Assembly: GCF_041051975.1 (NCBI RefSeq)
Contig: NZ_CP163435.1
Span: forward strand, 9,888,501 to 9,952,500
Reading direction: 5' to 3'
From: Streptomyces sp. R21
Lineage (GTDB): Bacteria; Actinomycetota; Actinomycetes; Streptomycetales; Streptomycetaceae
Length of the DNA stretch: 64,000 nucleotides
A program made the translations under genes and the position numbers. How positions within the stretch are numbered: the stretch's first letter is position 1; each line of letters opens with the position of its first letter. Positions 1 through 8,318 of the stretch are shown here, piece after piece. Below the pieces are notes generated by a model, which did no database searches, was not told the origin of the DNA, and was given only the letters and a program-made list of their open reading frames with translations.

Positions 1-500
1 GTTCCGTTGTTTCGATGCTCATAGGCGCTTCGCCGTCCGCTCCGTTCCGGATGAGCCCGAGCCGCAATGCGTCCAACTTGGCCTGCCGCAGGGGTCCACG
101 TGGTCGTGGACGGCTTCCCACCGGCCCAGAAGTGCGCTGTGAACGACCCCAAGGTGTGCAGAAACTCGTACACGGCGAAGCGGGCCCTGTTGGAGTCCTT
201 GGGGCCATGCCCAACCGCCCTCGGCCGTCGGCATGTCGGCTCCTGCAGTCCAGATGATCGAGCAATTCACCCCACCTGGTGCCCGGATGAGCCTGGAGGT
301 CGCTGGCCTGCCGGCGTTCTGTCAGCCCCAAGATGCCGCTGATGCGCAGCTCCGCGCGGCACGCCGTGTGCGCGGCCCGCGTTGTGGGCCGCTTCATGAC
401 CTTGGGGCAGCACCCGCGGGCCCGGGGCGGAAGCAGCTCCAGAAGTGCCGTACGGGCCGCGGAGCCTTACCACTGACGCCCCCGGTGACGCACCGGGCGG
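1..500. other. no supported gene
   Basis: No open frame here has recognisable domain content or a convincing start. On the minus strand an ATG at 22 opens a frame running off the left edge, but only seven codons are visible, so it cannot be called. Confidence 0.4.
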
Positions 501-1172
501 TCACCCCACCGGGTGCCCCGAGCTGTCCGTGTGGGCCGCCTGGCTGGAGAACTTACTCAGGAAGACGTCGTAGTGCCCGTCGGGTCGCTCGGTGAACGTG
601 GCACCGTCCTGCCAGATCCCGTTCTCGTCCCACCACTGCGAATCGCCCGGGTCGCCCTGGTTCTGGTGGACGTTGTGCATGCCCTGGCGGCCCAGGTGAT
701 CGTCGGTGAACGGCTCGCCGAAGACGAGGATGCGTCGGCCTGCCACCAGGATCGGCTCCAGGGCGGCGGTGGCCTCGGCGTAGGAACCGACCTGCCACGG
801 GCGCGAACCGAGCAGTTCAAGGAGATCCCGGAGCCAGGACGGCGGGCGGCGCTGGAAGAGCACCCCCGTGTGGTCGACGAGGGAGGGCTGGCGCAGGTAG
901 TCCATCGCCCCGGAGTCCGGCGTGGCCGCCAGGTCGTGGTAGCCGAGGGCCACCGCCGCGGCCGGTCCCACCTCCAGGGGGCTCAGCGTGAACACCTTCC
1001 ACTGCACGCCCACGTTGGACTTGTGGCTGTCGACGTCCACGGCGCAGTGAAAGCGTCCGGCGGGTGCGTCCACCTCCAGATTGACGTGGAACCAGCGGCC
1101 CTGGTGGTCGGGATCGTCGCGGAAGTGGTGGTGGAGCTGTCCCGCGAGCACGCCGTAGCGAGGAAAAGGCAT
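501..1172 (-). CDS. DUF2278 (YukJ-like) family protein
   Basis: A 223-residue protein matching the DUF2278/YukJ family in length and layout. It opens with a short MPFPRYGVLAG segment, then a beta-rich stretch with WFHVNLEVDAP and a VDVDSHKS segment near residues 35-50. Near the C-terminus it has GMHNVHQNQGDP, which resembles the family's conserved His/Asn-rich signature. There is no signal peptide or membrane segment. The biochemical role of the family is not established. No strong ribosome binding site is seen before the ATG; the start was kept because the family begins this way. It is transcribed away from the DUF4097 gene, sharing a 500-base upstream region. Confidence 0.8.
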   Translation of the reverse strand: MPFPRYGVLAGQLHHHFRDDPDHQGRWFHVNLEVDAPAGRFHCAVDVDSHKSNVGVQWKVFTLSPLEVGPAAAVALGYHDLAATPDSGAMDYLRQPSLVDHTGVLFQRRPPSWLRDLLELLGSRPWQVGSYAEATAALEPILVAGRRILVFGEPFTDDHLGRQGMHNVHQNQGDPGDSQWWDENGIWQDGATFTERPDGHYDVFLSKFSSQAAHTDSSGHPVG

Positions 1173-1505
1173 GCAACCAGTGAATCACCCCAGACCACGC
1201 GATGCGATCAGATAGTGACGTTCTGTAGCCATCTGACGTGATGGTCTGTAGGTCGAGGTCTGTCGCCGCCCGACGCCCTGGCTGCCGGGACGTAGTGGTC
1301 GGTGGACTGGCGGATCCCAGGTGCTTCTGAGCGGCGACGAAGCGAGCGTCGGCGTGATCGCGGTGGCGACCGTTTTCCTCGGCTGTTGTGCCGTGCGGGC
1401 GCGAGCCCCGGCAACCGGGGCGGTTCCTTTGGGAGGGCGGCTACCAGGGGTCGACCGACCAGTCCCCTCCTTTACGCGTCGTGGAGCCGTCCGCATAGCG
1501 TTCAG

Positions 1506-1638
1506 TGTCAATCTATTGCAACGAACAGAGGGGTTTCGTTGCGTTCTCGTCGAGTCCACTGCAACGATTTCATGGTTTTCACCTGGGAAAATGTCAATAG
1601 TGTGCAACGAAGTCGTTGCTGGCTCCGTGAATGCAACG
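1506..1638. promoter_or_regulatory. cluster of GCAACGA operator-like motifs
   Basis: Six copies of GCAACG(A)(A), in both orientations, lie upstream of the DUF4097 gene: 1518-1525, 1535-1542 (reverse), 1561-1567, 1604-1610, 1613-1619 (reverse) and 1633-1638. The 1604-1619 pair is a perfect inverted repeat with a 2-base spacer; 1518-1542 is a perfect 8-base inverted repeat with a 9-base spacer. Two copies are each preceded at the same spacing by TGTCAAT (1506 and 1592). This looks like a multi-site operator; the binding protein is unknown and no regulator gene is adjacent. Confidence 0.55.
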
Positions 1639-1681
1639 TAGCCTTTCCGCTATCAGAAACAGCGAGTACAAGGAGTCAGCG

Positions 1682-2353
1682 ATGCAGAAGTTCGACACCT
1701 CCGCCCCGGTGACCGCCGTCGTCGACATCCCCGTCGGCCGCATCCAGTTCATCGCCGCCGATCGGGCCGACACCACGGTCGAGGTCAGGCCCGCCGACGC
1801 TTCGAAGGGTTGTGATGTGAAGGCGGCGGAGCAGATCGAGGTCGCATACGGCCACGGCGTCATACGGATCGAGGCCTCACCCGCGAGGAACCGGATCCTT
1901 GGCCCCTCCGGATCCATCGACGTGACCATCCAGCTGCCCACCGGCTCGCGCATCGAGGTGACGGCGGCCAGCGCCGAACTCCGCGGCGCTGGACGGCTCG
2001 GAGACGTCGCTTTCGAGGGACAGCAGGCAACGGTCAGGCTCGACGAGGCCGCGAGCGCCCGTCTCACAGTCCTCCACGGCGACATCGCGGTCGGCCGACT
2101 GGGAGGCCCCGGCGAGCTCAGCACTCGAAAGGGCGACCTCCACGTCACTGAGGCCGTATACGGCACCCTCACGCTGCGCACAGGACATGGCGAGATTTCG
2201 GTCGGCGCCGCCCGCGGAGTCTCTGCCGCTCTGGACGCCGGCACCAGCTGCGGCCGGATCTGCAACTCGCTCAAGAACGCCGACGGCGCTGCCGCCGGGC
2301 TGACCATCCGCGCGAGCACCGCCTACGGCGACATCACCGCCCGCAGTCTCTGA
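1682..2353 (+). CDS. DUF4097-family beta-strand repeat protein
   Basis: The start at 1682 was chosen because AAGGAGTC sits just upstream; a longer frame to 1631 lacks a site and would run through the operator cluster. The 223-residue product begins MQKFDTSAPVTAVVDIPVG and continues as alternating short beta strands with repeated GD/GEI turns (DVTIQLPTGSRIEVTAAS, GDLHVTEAV, GHGEISVGAA), typical of the DUF4097 putative-adhesin family. No signal peptide or membrane segment is seen, so export is doubtful. It ends 32 bases before a GtrA-like gene and probably forms an operon with it. Function of the family in Streptomyces is not known. Confidence 0.75.
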   Translation: MQKFDTSAPVTAVVDIPVGRIQFIAADRADTTVEVRPADASKGCDVKAAEQIEVAYGHGVIRIEASPARNRILGPSGSIDVTIQLPTGSRIEVTAASAELRGAGRLGDVAFEGQQATVRLDEAASARLTVLHGDIAVGRLGGPGELSTRKGDLHVTEAVYGTLTLRTGHGEISVGAARGVSAALDAGTSCGRICNSLKNADGAAAGLTIRASTAYGDITARSL

Positions 2354-2385
2354 AGCCGCCCGCAATCTGCAAAGGAGTCCATGTC

Positions 2386-2889
2386 ATGAAGTCGTCGCTC
2401 GTGCAGGGGCCCGTGTCGGCGACTGCGGCCACTGCCGGCCCCGTCGCCGCGTTCATACGGTTCGTGATCTTCGGGGGTGGCGTCGGAGTCCTCTCCAGCG
2501 TCGCGGTAGCGCTGGTGGCCAAGAGCATGCCGTGGGCCCTCTCGAACGCGCTCGTCACCGTCGCCTCGACCCTGCTGTGTACCGAGCTCCACGCCCGCTA
2601 CACGTTCGGCAGGGAGAACGGCGCCGGATGGCGTGAGCACTGGCAGTCCGCGGGGTCGGCCACCGCCGCCTACCTCGCCACCAGCGCCGCGGTGTTCGTC
2701 CTGCATCTGGCGCAGGCCTCGCCCGGCATGCTGACCGAGCAGACCGTCTACCTCGGCGCCTCCGGCCTCGCCGGAATAGGCCGCTTCCTCGTCCTGCGCC
2801 TCTACGTCTTCGCCACCCGCACCGACAGGACGGCACACCCCCTGCAGCAGGGGACGAAGGCCGCACCCGTCCTGGTCACGGCGGCATAG
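2386..2889 (+). CDS. GtrA-like small membrane protein
   Basis: A 167-residue protein with four likely membrane helices (about residues 22-45, 50-68, 90-110 and 120-142) and a TELHARYTFGRE loop between the second and third. This layout and the R-YTF-R loop fit the GtrA-like family, whose members are linked to moving lipid-linked sugars for cell-surface polysaccharides. AAGGAGTCC lies 8 bases before the ATG. It follows the DUF4097 gene closely. The call rests on topology and the loop motif. Confidence 0.7.
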   Translation: MKSSLVQGPVSATAATAGPVAAFIRFVIFGGGVGVLSSVAVALVAKSMPWALSNALVTVASTLLCTELHARYTFGRENGAGWREHWQSAGSATAAYLATSAAVFVLHLAQASPGMLTEQTVYLGASGLAGIGRFLVLRLYVFATRTDRTAHPLQQGTKAAPVLVTAA

Positions 2890-3181
2890 GGCAGAAGCCC
2901 GCCCCTGGCCTCACCCTGCGTTTGGGCCACACGGACGTGCTGGTGCAGGAGGCCCCCGACCTGGCCGTCGCGGTCCAGACGGACTCGGATGACTCTGCAC
3001 AGAACGCTGCACTGCCGGAGCGCTGCGCGGCCGACCCCCGCGCGCTGGTCGCCGACGTGTGCCGGCGGATTGATGATGCGACTCTGGCGGCGGTCACCGA
3101 CTGGGAGGTGGCCGAGCGGATTCGCGATGAGTGCCGGGCGAGCGCGTACGGCGGCTGTTGCAGAGCGAGGAGGCTGACGCC

Positions 3182-3220
3182 GAGGACGAGGACGAGGACG
3201 AGGACGAAGACGAGGACGAG
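3182..3220 (+). repeat. GAGGAC hexanucleotide repeat (6.5 units)
   Basis: Six and a half tandem GAGGAC units with one G-to-A change, encoding an alternating Glu-Asp run of 13 residues in the frame that then reads AVYDMMPRS. Confidence 0.95.
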
Positions 3221-3258
3221 GCCGTGTACGACATGATGCCGCGCAGCCATCCTGGCGG

Positions 3259-3304
3259 CAGCGGGCAGCGGGCAGCGGGCAGCGGGCAGCGGGCAGCGGG
3301 CAGC
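3259..3304 (+). repeat. CAGCGGG heptanucleotide repeat (6.6 units)
   Basis: Six perfect CAGCGGG units plus CAGC, 38 bases after the hexanucleotide repeat. Being 7 bases long, any gain or loss of a unit would shift a reading frame passing through it. A heptamer array of similar copy number but different sequence occurs at 27350-27394. Confidence 0.95.
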
Positions 3305-3548
3305 TGAGACATGGAGGTCGCGTCTGTACCGGGTTCGCGTTGAAACGCCGATGGCTGGAAGGCCAAGCGGCCGTGCCGGGAACATCCGGTCCGGCCGGCA
3401 CGGTTGCATTGGTCGAGGGACCGGCGCCGTACGGGCGGGGAACACGGAGACCACAAGGTCGTCCGCCCCACCGGGATCCGGGCCCCGGGATCGCGGTACG
3501 CCTGCCGCGCACTCGGACCACGACGTGTTTCTACAGGAGGACTGTTTC

Positions 3549-4382
3549 ATGACCGACCGGCCCTTGACGCTCATGGCAGTGCACGCCCACCCCGACGACG
3601 AGGCCACCGGAACCGGAGGGGTCCTCGCGCGGTACGCGGCCGAAGGCATCCGCACGGTTCTCGTGACGTGTACCGACGGCGGCTGCGGTGACGGACCGGG
3701 GGGTGTCAAGCCGGGCGGTCCCGGGCACGATCCGGCGGCGGTGGCCCTGATGCGCCGTCAAGAACTTGAGGCGAGCTGTGAGGTCCTCAAGGTCAGCGAT
3801 CTGGAGATGCTCGACTATGGCGACTCCGGGATGATGGGCTGGCCGAGCAACGATGCCCCCGGATCCTTCTGGCAGACCCCTGTGCAGGAAGGCGCGGCCC
3901 GACTCGCGGAACTCATGCGGCACTACCGACCTGATGTGGTCGTCACCTATGACGAAAACGGTTTCTACGGCCACCCCGACCACATCCAGGCCCACCGCAT
4001 CACGATGGCGGCGCTGGAGATGACCGAGCTGACGCCGAAGGTGTACTGGACCACGATGCCCCGCTCGATGATGCAGCGGTTCGGCGAGATCATGCGCGAG
4101 TTTCATGAGGACATGCCGGAGCCGGATCCTGCCGAGGCCGCCGCGATGGCCGAGATCGGCCTTCCCGACGATGAGATCACCACGTGGGTGGACGCGACCG
4201 GCTTCAGCGGTCAGAAGTTCGACGCGTTGGCCGCGCACGCCAGTCAGGGCGAGAACATCTTCTTCCTCAAGATGGGCAAGGAGAGGTTCGGCGAGTTGAT
4301 GGGCATGGAGACCTTCGTACGTGTCCAGGACGCCACCGGCGCGGCCGTGCCCGAGACCGATCTGTTCGCCGGACTGCGCTGA
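3549..4382 (+). CDS. PIG-L family deacetylase (Mca/MshB-like)
   Basis: A 277-residue zinc hydrolase of the PIG-L/LmbE superfamily. AHPDDE at residues 13-18 supplies the first zinc ligands and catalytic Asp, and GHPDH in the segment NGFYGHPDHIQAH supplies the later metal His. In actinobacteria close relatives deacetylate GlcNAc-inositol (MshB) or cleave mycothiol S-conjugates (Mca); length and layout resemble these, but the VTCTDGGCGDG segment differs from usual Mca, so the substrate is open. The start at 3549 follows CAGGAGGACTGTTTC; longer upstream frames run through repeat-rich DNA. Predicted cytoplasmic. Confidence 0.85.
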   Translation: MTDRPLTLMAVHAHPDDEATGTGGVLARYAAEGIRTVLVTCTDGGCGDGPGGVKPGGPGHDPAAVALMRRQELEASCEVLKVSDLEMLDYGDSGMMGWPSNDAPGSFWQTPVQEGAARLAELMRHYRPDVVVTYDENGFYGHPDHIQAHRITMAALEMTELTPKVYWTTMPRSMMQRFGEIMREFHEDMPEPDPAEAAAMAEIGLPDDEITTWVDATGFSGQKFDALAAHASQGENIFFLKMGKERFGELMGMETFVRVQDATGAAVPETDLFAGLR

Positions 4383-4631
4383 TCAGTCCGCCCGCCCGAC
4401 CGGGGGAGCGCATCGATCGCACGGCGCTTTCGAGCGGGTCACATTCCCGGAGGTCTGTCCGCCCAAGTTCCGTTCCGGCAGCCCGCGTTCAGGCCCTCAT
4501 CGACGGCTTCGACGCTTGCCCGTACTTCCGACCCGATACCGCGCTCGTCCCCAAACCACCTGGCCACCGCACAGATCGGAGACCTGCGGGCAGCTGACTC
4601 GGAAGGTGGGCGACAGCCCAGGTCACAAGCC

Positions 4632-4663
4632 CGGCGGTCTGCTCCCATCAAGCCAGACCGCCG
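4632..4663. terminator. hairpin, candidate terminator
   Basis: CGGCGGTCTG (4632-4641) and CAGACCGCCG (4654-4663) form a perfect 10-base stem with a 12-base loop. No U-run follows, as is common in high-GC actinomycetes. Confidence 0.5.
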
Positions 4664-4820
4664 AGGAAGGAACATGAAGCCGAGCCTCCGATGTCCGACA
4701 GCCGCGAGGCGACGGAAGAACCAGCAGGTCACGAGGGCAGTCGGAACGATGCGGTGCAGGCCCGCGAGGTGACGCAAGCAGCCGGCGCCGTCGACGGCGA
4801 CTTGCCGCCGCCAGCTTGGT

Positions 4821-4855
4821 GGCACGAGAGAGACCTTCAAGGTCTCCCTCGTGCC
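4821..4855. terminator. long hairpin, candidate bidirectional terminator
   Basis: GGCACGAG-A-GAGACCTT pairs with AAGGTCTC-C-CTCGTGCC across a 1-base loop with a single A/C mismatch. It lies between the ends of the convergent PIG-L and membrane-protein genes, so it could stop transcription from both sides. Confidence 0.6.
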
Positions 4856-4971
4856 CCACCCGGCGGAGAACGTTCATCCCGTCCACGGAATGCCCGCTGT
4901 CGGCCGCGACCAGCAAGATTGCGCGGTGTCCGTGCCGACTGAGTTCTGCACGGACCCACCGCCTCGGGAAT

Positions 4972-6003
4972 TTATCCCGCGTCCCTTTCCTCGGCACCTT
5001 GCGGCTGTTGAAGAGCACCGGTTCTCGTGTCCGGAGAACGCAGCCCGTGGTTCCACAACTCCTGGGTTTGAAGCACCCAGAAAACCGCGAACAGTGCGAT
5101 CATGCTCGCCTCGAGCCAGATCGTGTCGTAGTCGCCGAACCAGGGCGTCGCCAAGATGATCACCAGGGCAGCGGGCATCAACAATGCAATCGCCAGGTAC
5201 CGATTGACTCGCTTTGGGGGCTTGGCCCCGCCGGCCTCCTCGGCCGCGTGCTGGGCAGCCACAACCTTCTTGCGCGTGAAGTGGAAGTTGATCGCATTGT
5301 TCACCACCGCAAGCCAGATGAACACGAACATCGTGATTGCTGCGCTCCAATGCGCGTTGGCGTTGAACCACTCGCGGTCGGCCAGGAAGACGACCCACGC
5401 GGCAACATAGAGCGCCAGAGCCAGACCGTAGCCGTACACCGCGATCCTGTGCGCCGACGCCTCGTCCGCGTGCGCCGGGGCTCCAGGGACGCCGGTCACC
5501 GGTCGGTCCAATGCCCTCAGCGCGCCCAGAACCAGGAATGCGACACCGGCCATGACGAGTACCGCGGTGACGTTGTTGCTGATGTTGGTACCGCGATTGG
5601 TTGTGTCGGTGAGGATCGACCCGCATTCTCCGACGTTCGGCGTGGGAACGAACGCGACCACCGGCGCGAGGATTCCCGCGAAGTTCAGGAAAACGTCCTC
5701 GAGTTCGGTGCTGCCCTTCAGCGCGATCAAGCTGATGCCGATCGCGACCAGTGCTCCGACGAAGACCGACTGCACCGGTGTGTAGTAGTACGCGCTGATC
5801 GAATGCTGCCAGCAGTGCCCGCTGTCGACGCCCTTCAGGTGGGACTTCGAGTGTTCGTAGAGAACCGCTGTGGACAGGCCGATCACCATCGTCACGATCG
5901 CCAGCCGTAGATACCGTGTCGTCTTGACGACGACCGCGTCATCGCTCTCGGCGGCACCAACGCTGTGTTCGGCCCAATTCCTCAGCCGACTAACGAACAT
6001 CAT
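4972..6003 (-). CDS. multi-pass membrane protein, family not recognised
   Basis: A 343-residue integral membrane protein with about eight hydrophobic segments (roughly residues 33-50, 80-97, 105-120, 145-165, 188-210, 220-240, 275-292 and 300-318). The loop HSISAYYYTPVQSVFVGAL at about 67-85 is a pattern seen in uncharacterised bacterial membrane proteins. Its acidic or Cys-containing loop GECGSILTD may lie outside the membrane. A basic segment (FTRKK, KPPKRVNRY) precedes the last two helices. ATG ATG lies just downstream of GGGGGAAGTC on the minus strand. No function is claimed. Confidence 0.75.
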   Translation of the reverse strand: MMFVSRLRNWAEHSVGAAESDDAVVVKTTRYLRLAIVTMVIGLSTAVLYEHSKSHLKGVDSGHCWQHSISAYYYTPVQSVFVGALVAIGISLIALKGSTELEDVFLNFAGILAPVVAFVPTPNVGECGSILTDTTNRGTNISNNVTAVLVMAGVAFLVLGALRALDRPVTGVPGAPAHADEASAHRIAVYGYGLALALYVAAWVVFLADREWFNANAHWSAAITMFVFIWLAVVNNAINFHFTRKKVVAAQHAAEEAGGAKPPKRVNRYLAIALLMPAALVIILATPWFGDYDTIWLEASMIALFAVFWVLQTQELWNHGLRSPDTRTGALQQPQGAEERDAG

Positions 6004-6440
6004 GACTTCCCCCTTATAGTGAGGGCTGTAGAGAAAGGCGCAGACTGAGGGGCCTTTGATCTCTTGCCCCGCTTCCCTTCTGCGGTTACCTTGCCAGGGA
6101 TCTGCATGAGTGTGTACTCACATGCCCGGCTGGATATTTGTTCGTTTCCAGATTTCACTCGGGTGGTTTCGCCCCGATTGCCCAGCCAATAGCGTGCGCT
6201 CGACGCCCGGCTCGAAGGTGCTCAGGGTGCCTGGGAGGTCTTTGAGGGGGCTTCCTGCTCCGGAGGTCAGCGGTGCGATGCCGTCAACCGCATCGAAGCG
6301 CCTTTGAATCAGCGGTAGTTGACCTACCGCGCAGAGGCATACCGGGCATGACAGGCGAGACCACAAGGGCTGGGGGAAGTTGAGAGACAGAAATCCTTTG
6401 GAACCGGACCTGTTGGTCATGTCACGCTGTCACCCACCAA
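6004..6440. other. intergenic, promoter side of two genes
   Basis: No gene is seen. The stretch is the upstream region of the membrane protein (minus strand) and of the tRNA gene (plus strand). Confidence 0.5.
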
Positions 6441-6517
6441 AGGGGTGTAGCTCAGTTGGCCAGAGCGCCGGCCTCCAAAACCGGATGCCGCAGGTTCGAC
6501 TCCTGCCACCCCTGCCA
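6441..6517 (+). tRNA. tRNA-Trp (anticodon CCA), CCA end encoded
   Basis: The cloverleaf can be folded by hand. Acceptor AGGGGTG pairs with CACCCCT (6507-6513); the D arm is GCTC/GAGC; the anticodon loop is CTCCAAA with CCA; the T arm is GCAGG-TTCGACT-CCTGC; a G discriminator is followed by an encoded CCA (6515-6517). Position 31 is C facing A39, one weak pair at the base of the anticodon loop. It stands alone rather than beside secE-nusG, where Streptomyces usually keeps its tRNA-Trp, so it may be an extra copy. Confidence 0.9.
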
Positions 6518-6697
6518 CTGCTTACGTCCTCAGCATCTGCCGTGCGGTCTCGAGAGGCTCTCGGCTCACCCTTCGTCCTCGGCATCGGCGTGGTCGGGGA
6601 GCCGACGAAAAGCGATGCTCGGGGTGACGGAACACGTGGAGCGCAAGGTCAGCAGGCTGGGGTGCTGCGACTGTCGCAGTGATACGTCGGTGCCCCG

Positions 6698-7531
6698 CTA
6701 GCCGAGCTGCCGCAGCACCTCGGCGATGGTGGCCCGGTATGTCCGCAGTGCCCGCAGCCCAGCGGCATAGCGGTCACGGTGCCTACTGATGTCCACGGCC
6801 TGTTTCCGCGCGCGGACAGCGTGCCAGAGCTCGGCCGTATGGTGGCGGCGCTTGCAGGCGACGTCCGCGGCGGCGGTGGCCCGCTCCCGCTGCGTATGCC
6901 GGGTGTTGCCGTCACTGCCCCGATGCCAGGCGGTGTCCGTGTACGCCGCCACAGGGTCGGGATAGCGCGTGAATCCTTGTTCTGCCACACAACGGGACCA
7001 CACATCCCACGCCGCGCGGAGGCGCGGGTCGCGCTTGACGGCCTTGTCGACCTCGATCGACCGTGTACTTGCGTAGAGCCAGTCCCGCTTGACGTCGATG
7101 CCGCGCATCAGCCGCCGACTCGACTCCGCGTTGCAGGCGGGGAAGTCCGCATACTCGGCGTTGGTCATCCGGCGGCCCTTCGGCTCCAGAGCCCGAAACT
7201 TTGCCGGGTCCCAGCCGTAGCCCCAGCGGCGGGCGGCGGCGAGATCCAGGGCGCCGTAGTCGGTGCCGACCGCGGTGGCGACGATGGGGTCGCTGGGGTA
7301 GCGGGGGTCGAGCGGGAAATCCGAGTGGCCGTGCTCCGCCATGCACTGCCGGACCAGCAACGCCGATGCCCGCTGCGATCGCTGGTAGTCCTGCGGCGTG
7401 TAGTCGTAGCGGTCGGCCGGGAGGGGGCCAAGGTCCGACGTCGTACGGATGTCCTCCGGCCGTCCTGAACCGGAGACGCACAGCGCCGCCAGCACCGCCA
7501 CGACACCCAGTCGCCACCCCCGCATTGTCAT
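6698..7531 (-). CDS. secreted protein of unknown function
   Basis: A 277-residue protein with an N-terminal signal-like segment MTMRGWRLGVVAVLAALC followed by VSGSG. The residues before the Cys (AAL-C) are a poor lipobox, so it is either a marginal lipoprotein or a Sec-secreted protein. The mature part has several scattered Cys (CMAEHG, FPACNAE, SRCVAEQGF, VACKRRH) and many aromatic residues, and may bind cell-wall or small ligands. The upstream 27 codons of the longer frame look non-coding, so the start at 7531 is preferred. No family name can be given. Confidence 0.65.
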   Translation of the reverse strand: MTMRGWRLGVVAVLAALCVSGSGRPEDIRTTSDLGPLPADRYDYTPQDYQRSQRASALLVRQCMAEHGHSDFPLDPRYPSDPIVATAVGTDYGALDLAAARRWGYGWDPAKFRALEPKGRRMTNAEYADFPACNAESSRRLMRGIDVKRDWLYASTRSIEVDKAVKRDPRLRAAWDVWSRCVAEQGFTRYPDPVAAYTDTAWHRGSDGNTRHTQRERATAAADVACKRRHHTAELWHAVRARKQAVDISRHRDRYAAGLRALRTYRATIAEVLRQLG

Positions 7532-7698
7532 GTGCAGGGATGGTAGCGAACAGCGTGCAACGGCCGACCATGGCCCCAGCAACTCATCGACGCCCGCCAG
7601 GACTTCAAGCAACAGAAGCCTCGATCAGACGACAGCTACCGAGCCGCTGTCCAGACCGACCTGGCCGATGGCCCCGTTCTTTGCCGCGGAAGATCACC

Positions 7699-8318
7699 TC
7701 AGGCGAGGAGCGTCCACCTGCCTGTGTGCTCTCCGTTGGTCTGCAGGATGGAGTCCATCTGGTACGTCACGGCCGTGATCTTCGCGTCCTGCGGCACGTT
7801 GAAGATCACCCGGCCGGTGGCCTTCTGGCCCGGCTGGAGGATCAGGGTGAGGTCAAAAGACTCACCGACGGTGGGGCTGCCGGGCTTGCCAGGGTAGGCG
7901 TTCCCGGTCGAGTCGATGACCTTCGGCCCCAGGTTGCTGGGGTCGTCGTAGGTGGCGTCGCCGGTGCTGAGGATCGTGAACTCCGCCGCGACCAGGCGCT
8001 GCCCGTCGGGGGCTGCGAAGGCTTCCAGCGACGGTTCGCATGGTCCTCGTACTTGGTCAATGTGACGTCGGTCTGGACGTGGCCCGCGGTGCCCAGACCG
8101 GGCATGCCCTCCAGCGAGAGGGTGTCACCGACCTTGGCCCCACTCGGCGTTGTGATGCTGGGCGTGGCCTTCGGCGTCTGCTGACTGCCAGACGCCGAAG
8201 CGCCGCTGGAACCGGTGGCTGCTCCGGCTTTCCTGCTGTCCCAGCCCGAGCCTTTGCACGCCACAAGGGCGGCGGCGAGTACGACGATTGCGGCGGCGAA
8301 CGCGATGGAGCGGTGCAT
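7699..8318 (-). pseudogene. DUF4352-type lipoprotein, frameshifted
   Basis: The start gives a clear lipoprotein signal (IVVLAAALVAC, lipobox LVAC) and a Ser/Thr/Gly linker, then KVGDTLSLEGMPGLG as in DUF4352 proteins. At about 8037-8043 the sensible frame changes: after TKYEDH the continuing protein reads CEPSLEAFAAPDGQRLVAAE, then GNAYPGKPGSPTVGESFD and VIFNVPQDAKITAVTYQMD, ending RWTLLA at the stop 7699-7701. The two halves make one normal-length protein, so this is a single-base lesion or a sequencing error rather than two genes. DUF4352 domains resemble immunoglobulin-like extracellular domains. Confidence 0.65.

Larger units (their letters stand above)
2922..3306 (+). pseudogene. unrecognised frameshifted ORF ending in repeats
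   Basis: From 2922 one frame reads as a plausible hydrophilic helical protein (ALVADVCRRIDDATLAAV, WEVAERIRDECRASA). After about 3145 the sensible frame becomes the +2 frame, reading RLLQSEEADAEDEDEDEDE then AVYDMMPRSHPGG, and it closes in GSGQRAAGS repeats with a stop at 3304-3306. The simplest reading is one gene broken by a frameshift, with its 3' end made of two short tandem repeats. No family is recognised. Two overlapping short genes are the alternative. Confidence 0.35.
4383..4971. other. intergenic region with two hairpins
   Basis: No gene is supported. Several overlapping short frames on both strands have no recognisable domain. The region contains two strong hairpins (listed separately) between convergent genes. 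Confidence 0.5.

Noticed and set aside
1..22. ATG at 22 on the minus strand running off the window
   Set aside because: Only seven codons are visible and no ribosome binding site is clear.
4439..5018. Overlapping frames on both strands
   Set aside because: They cross two strong hairpins and show no domain or start site.
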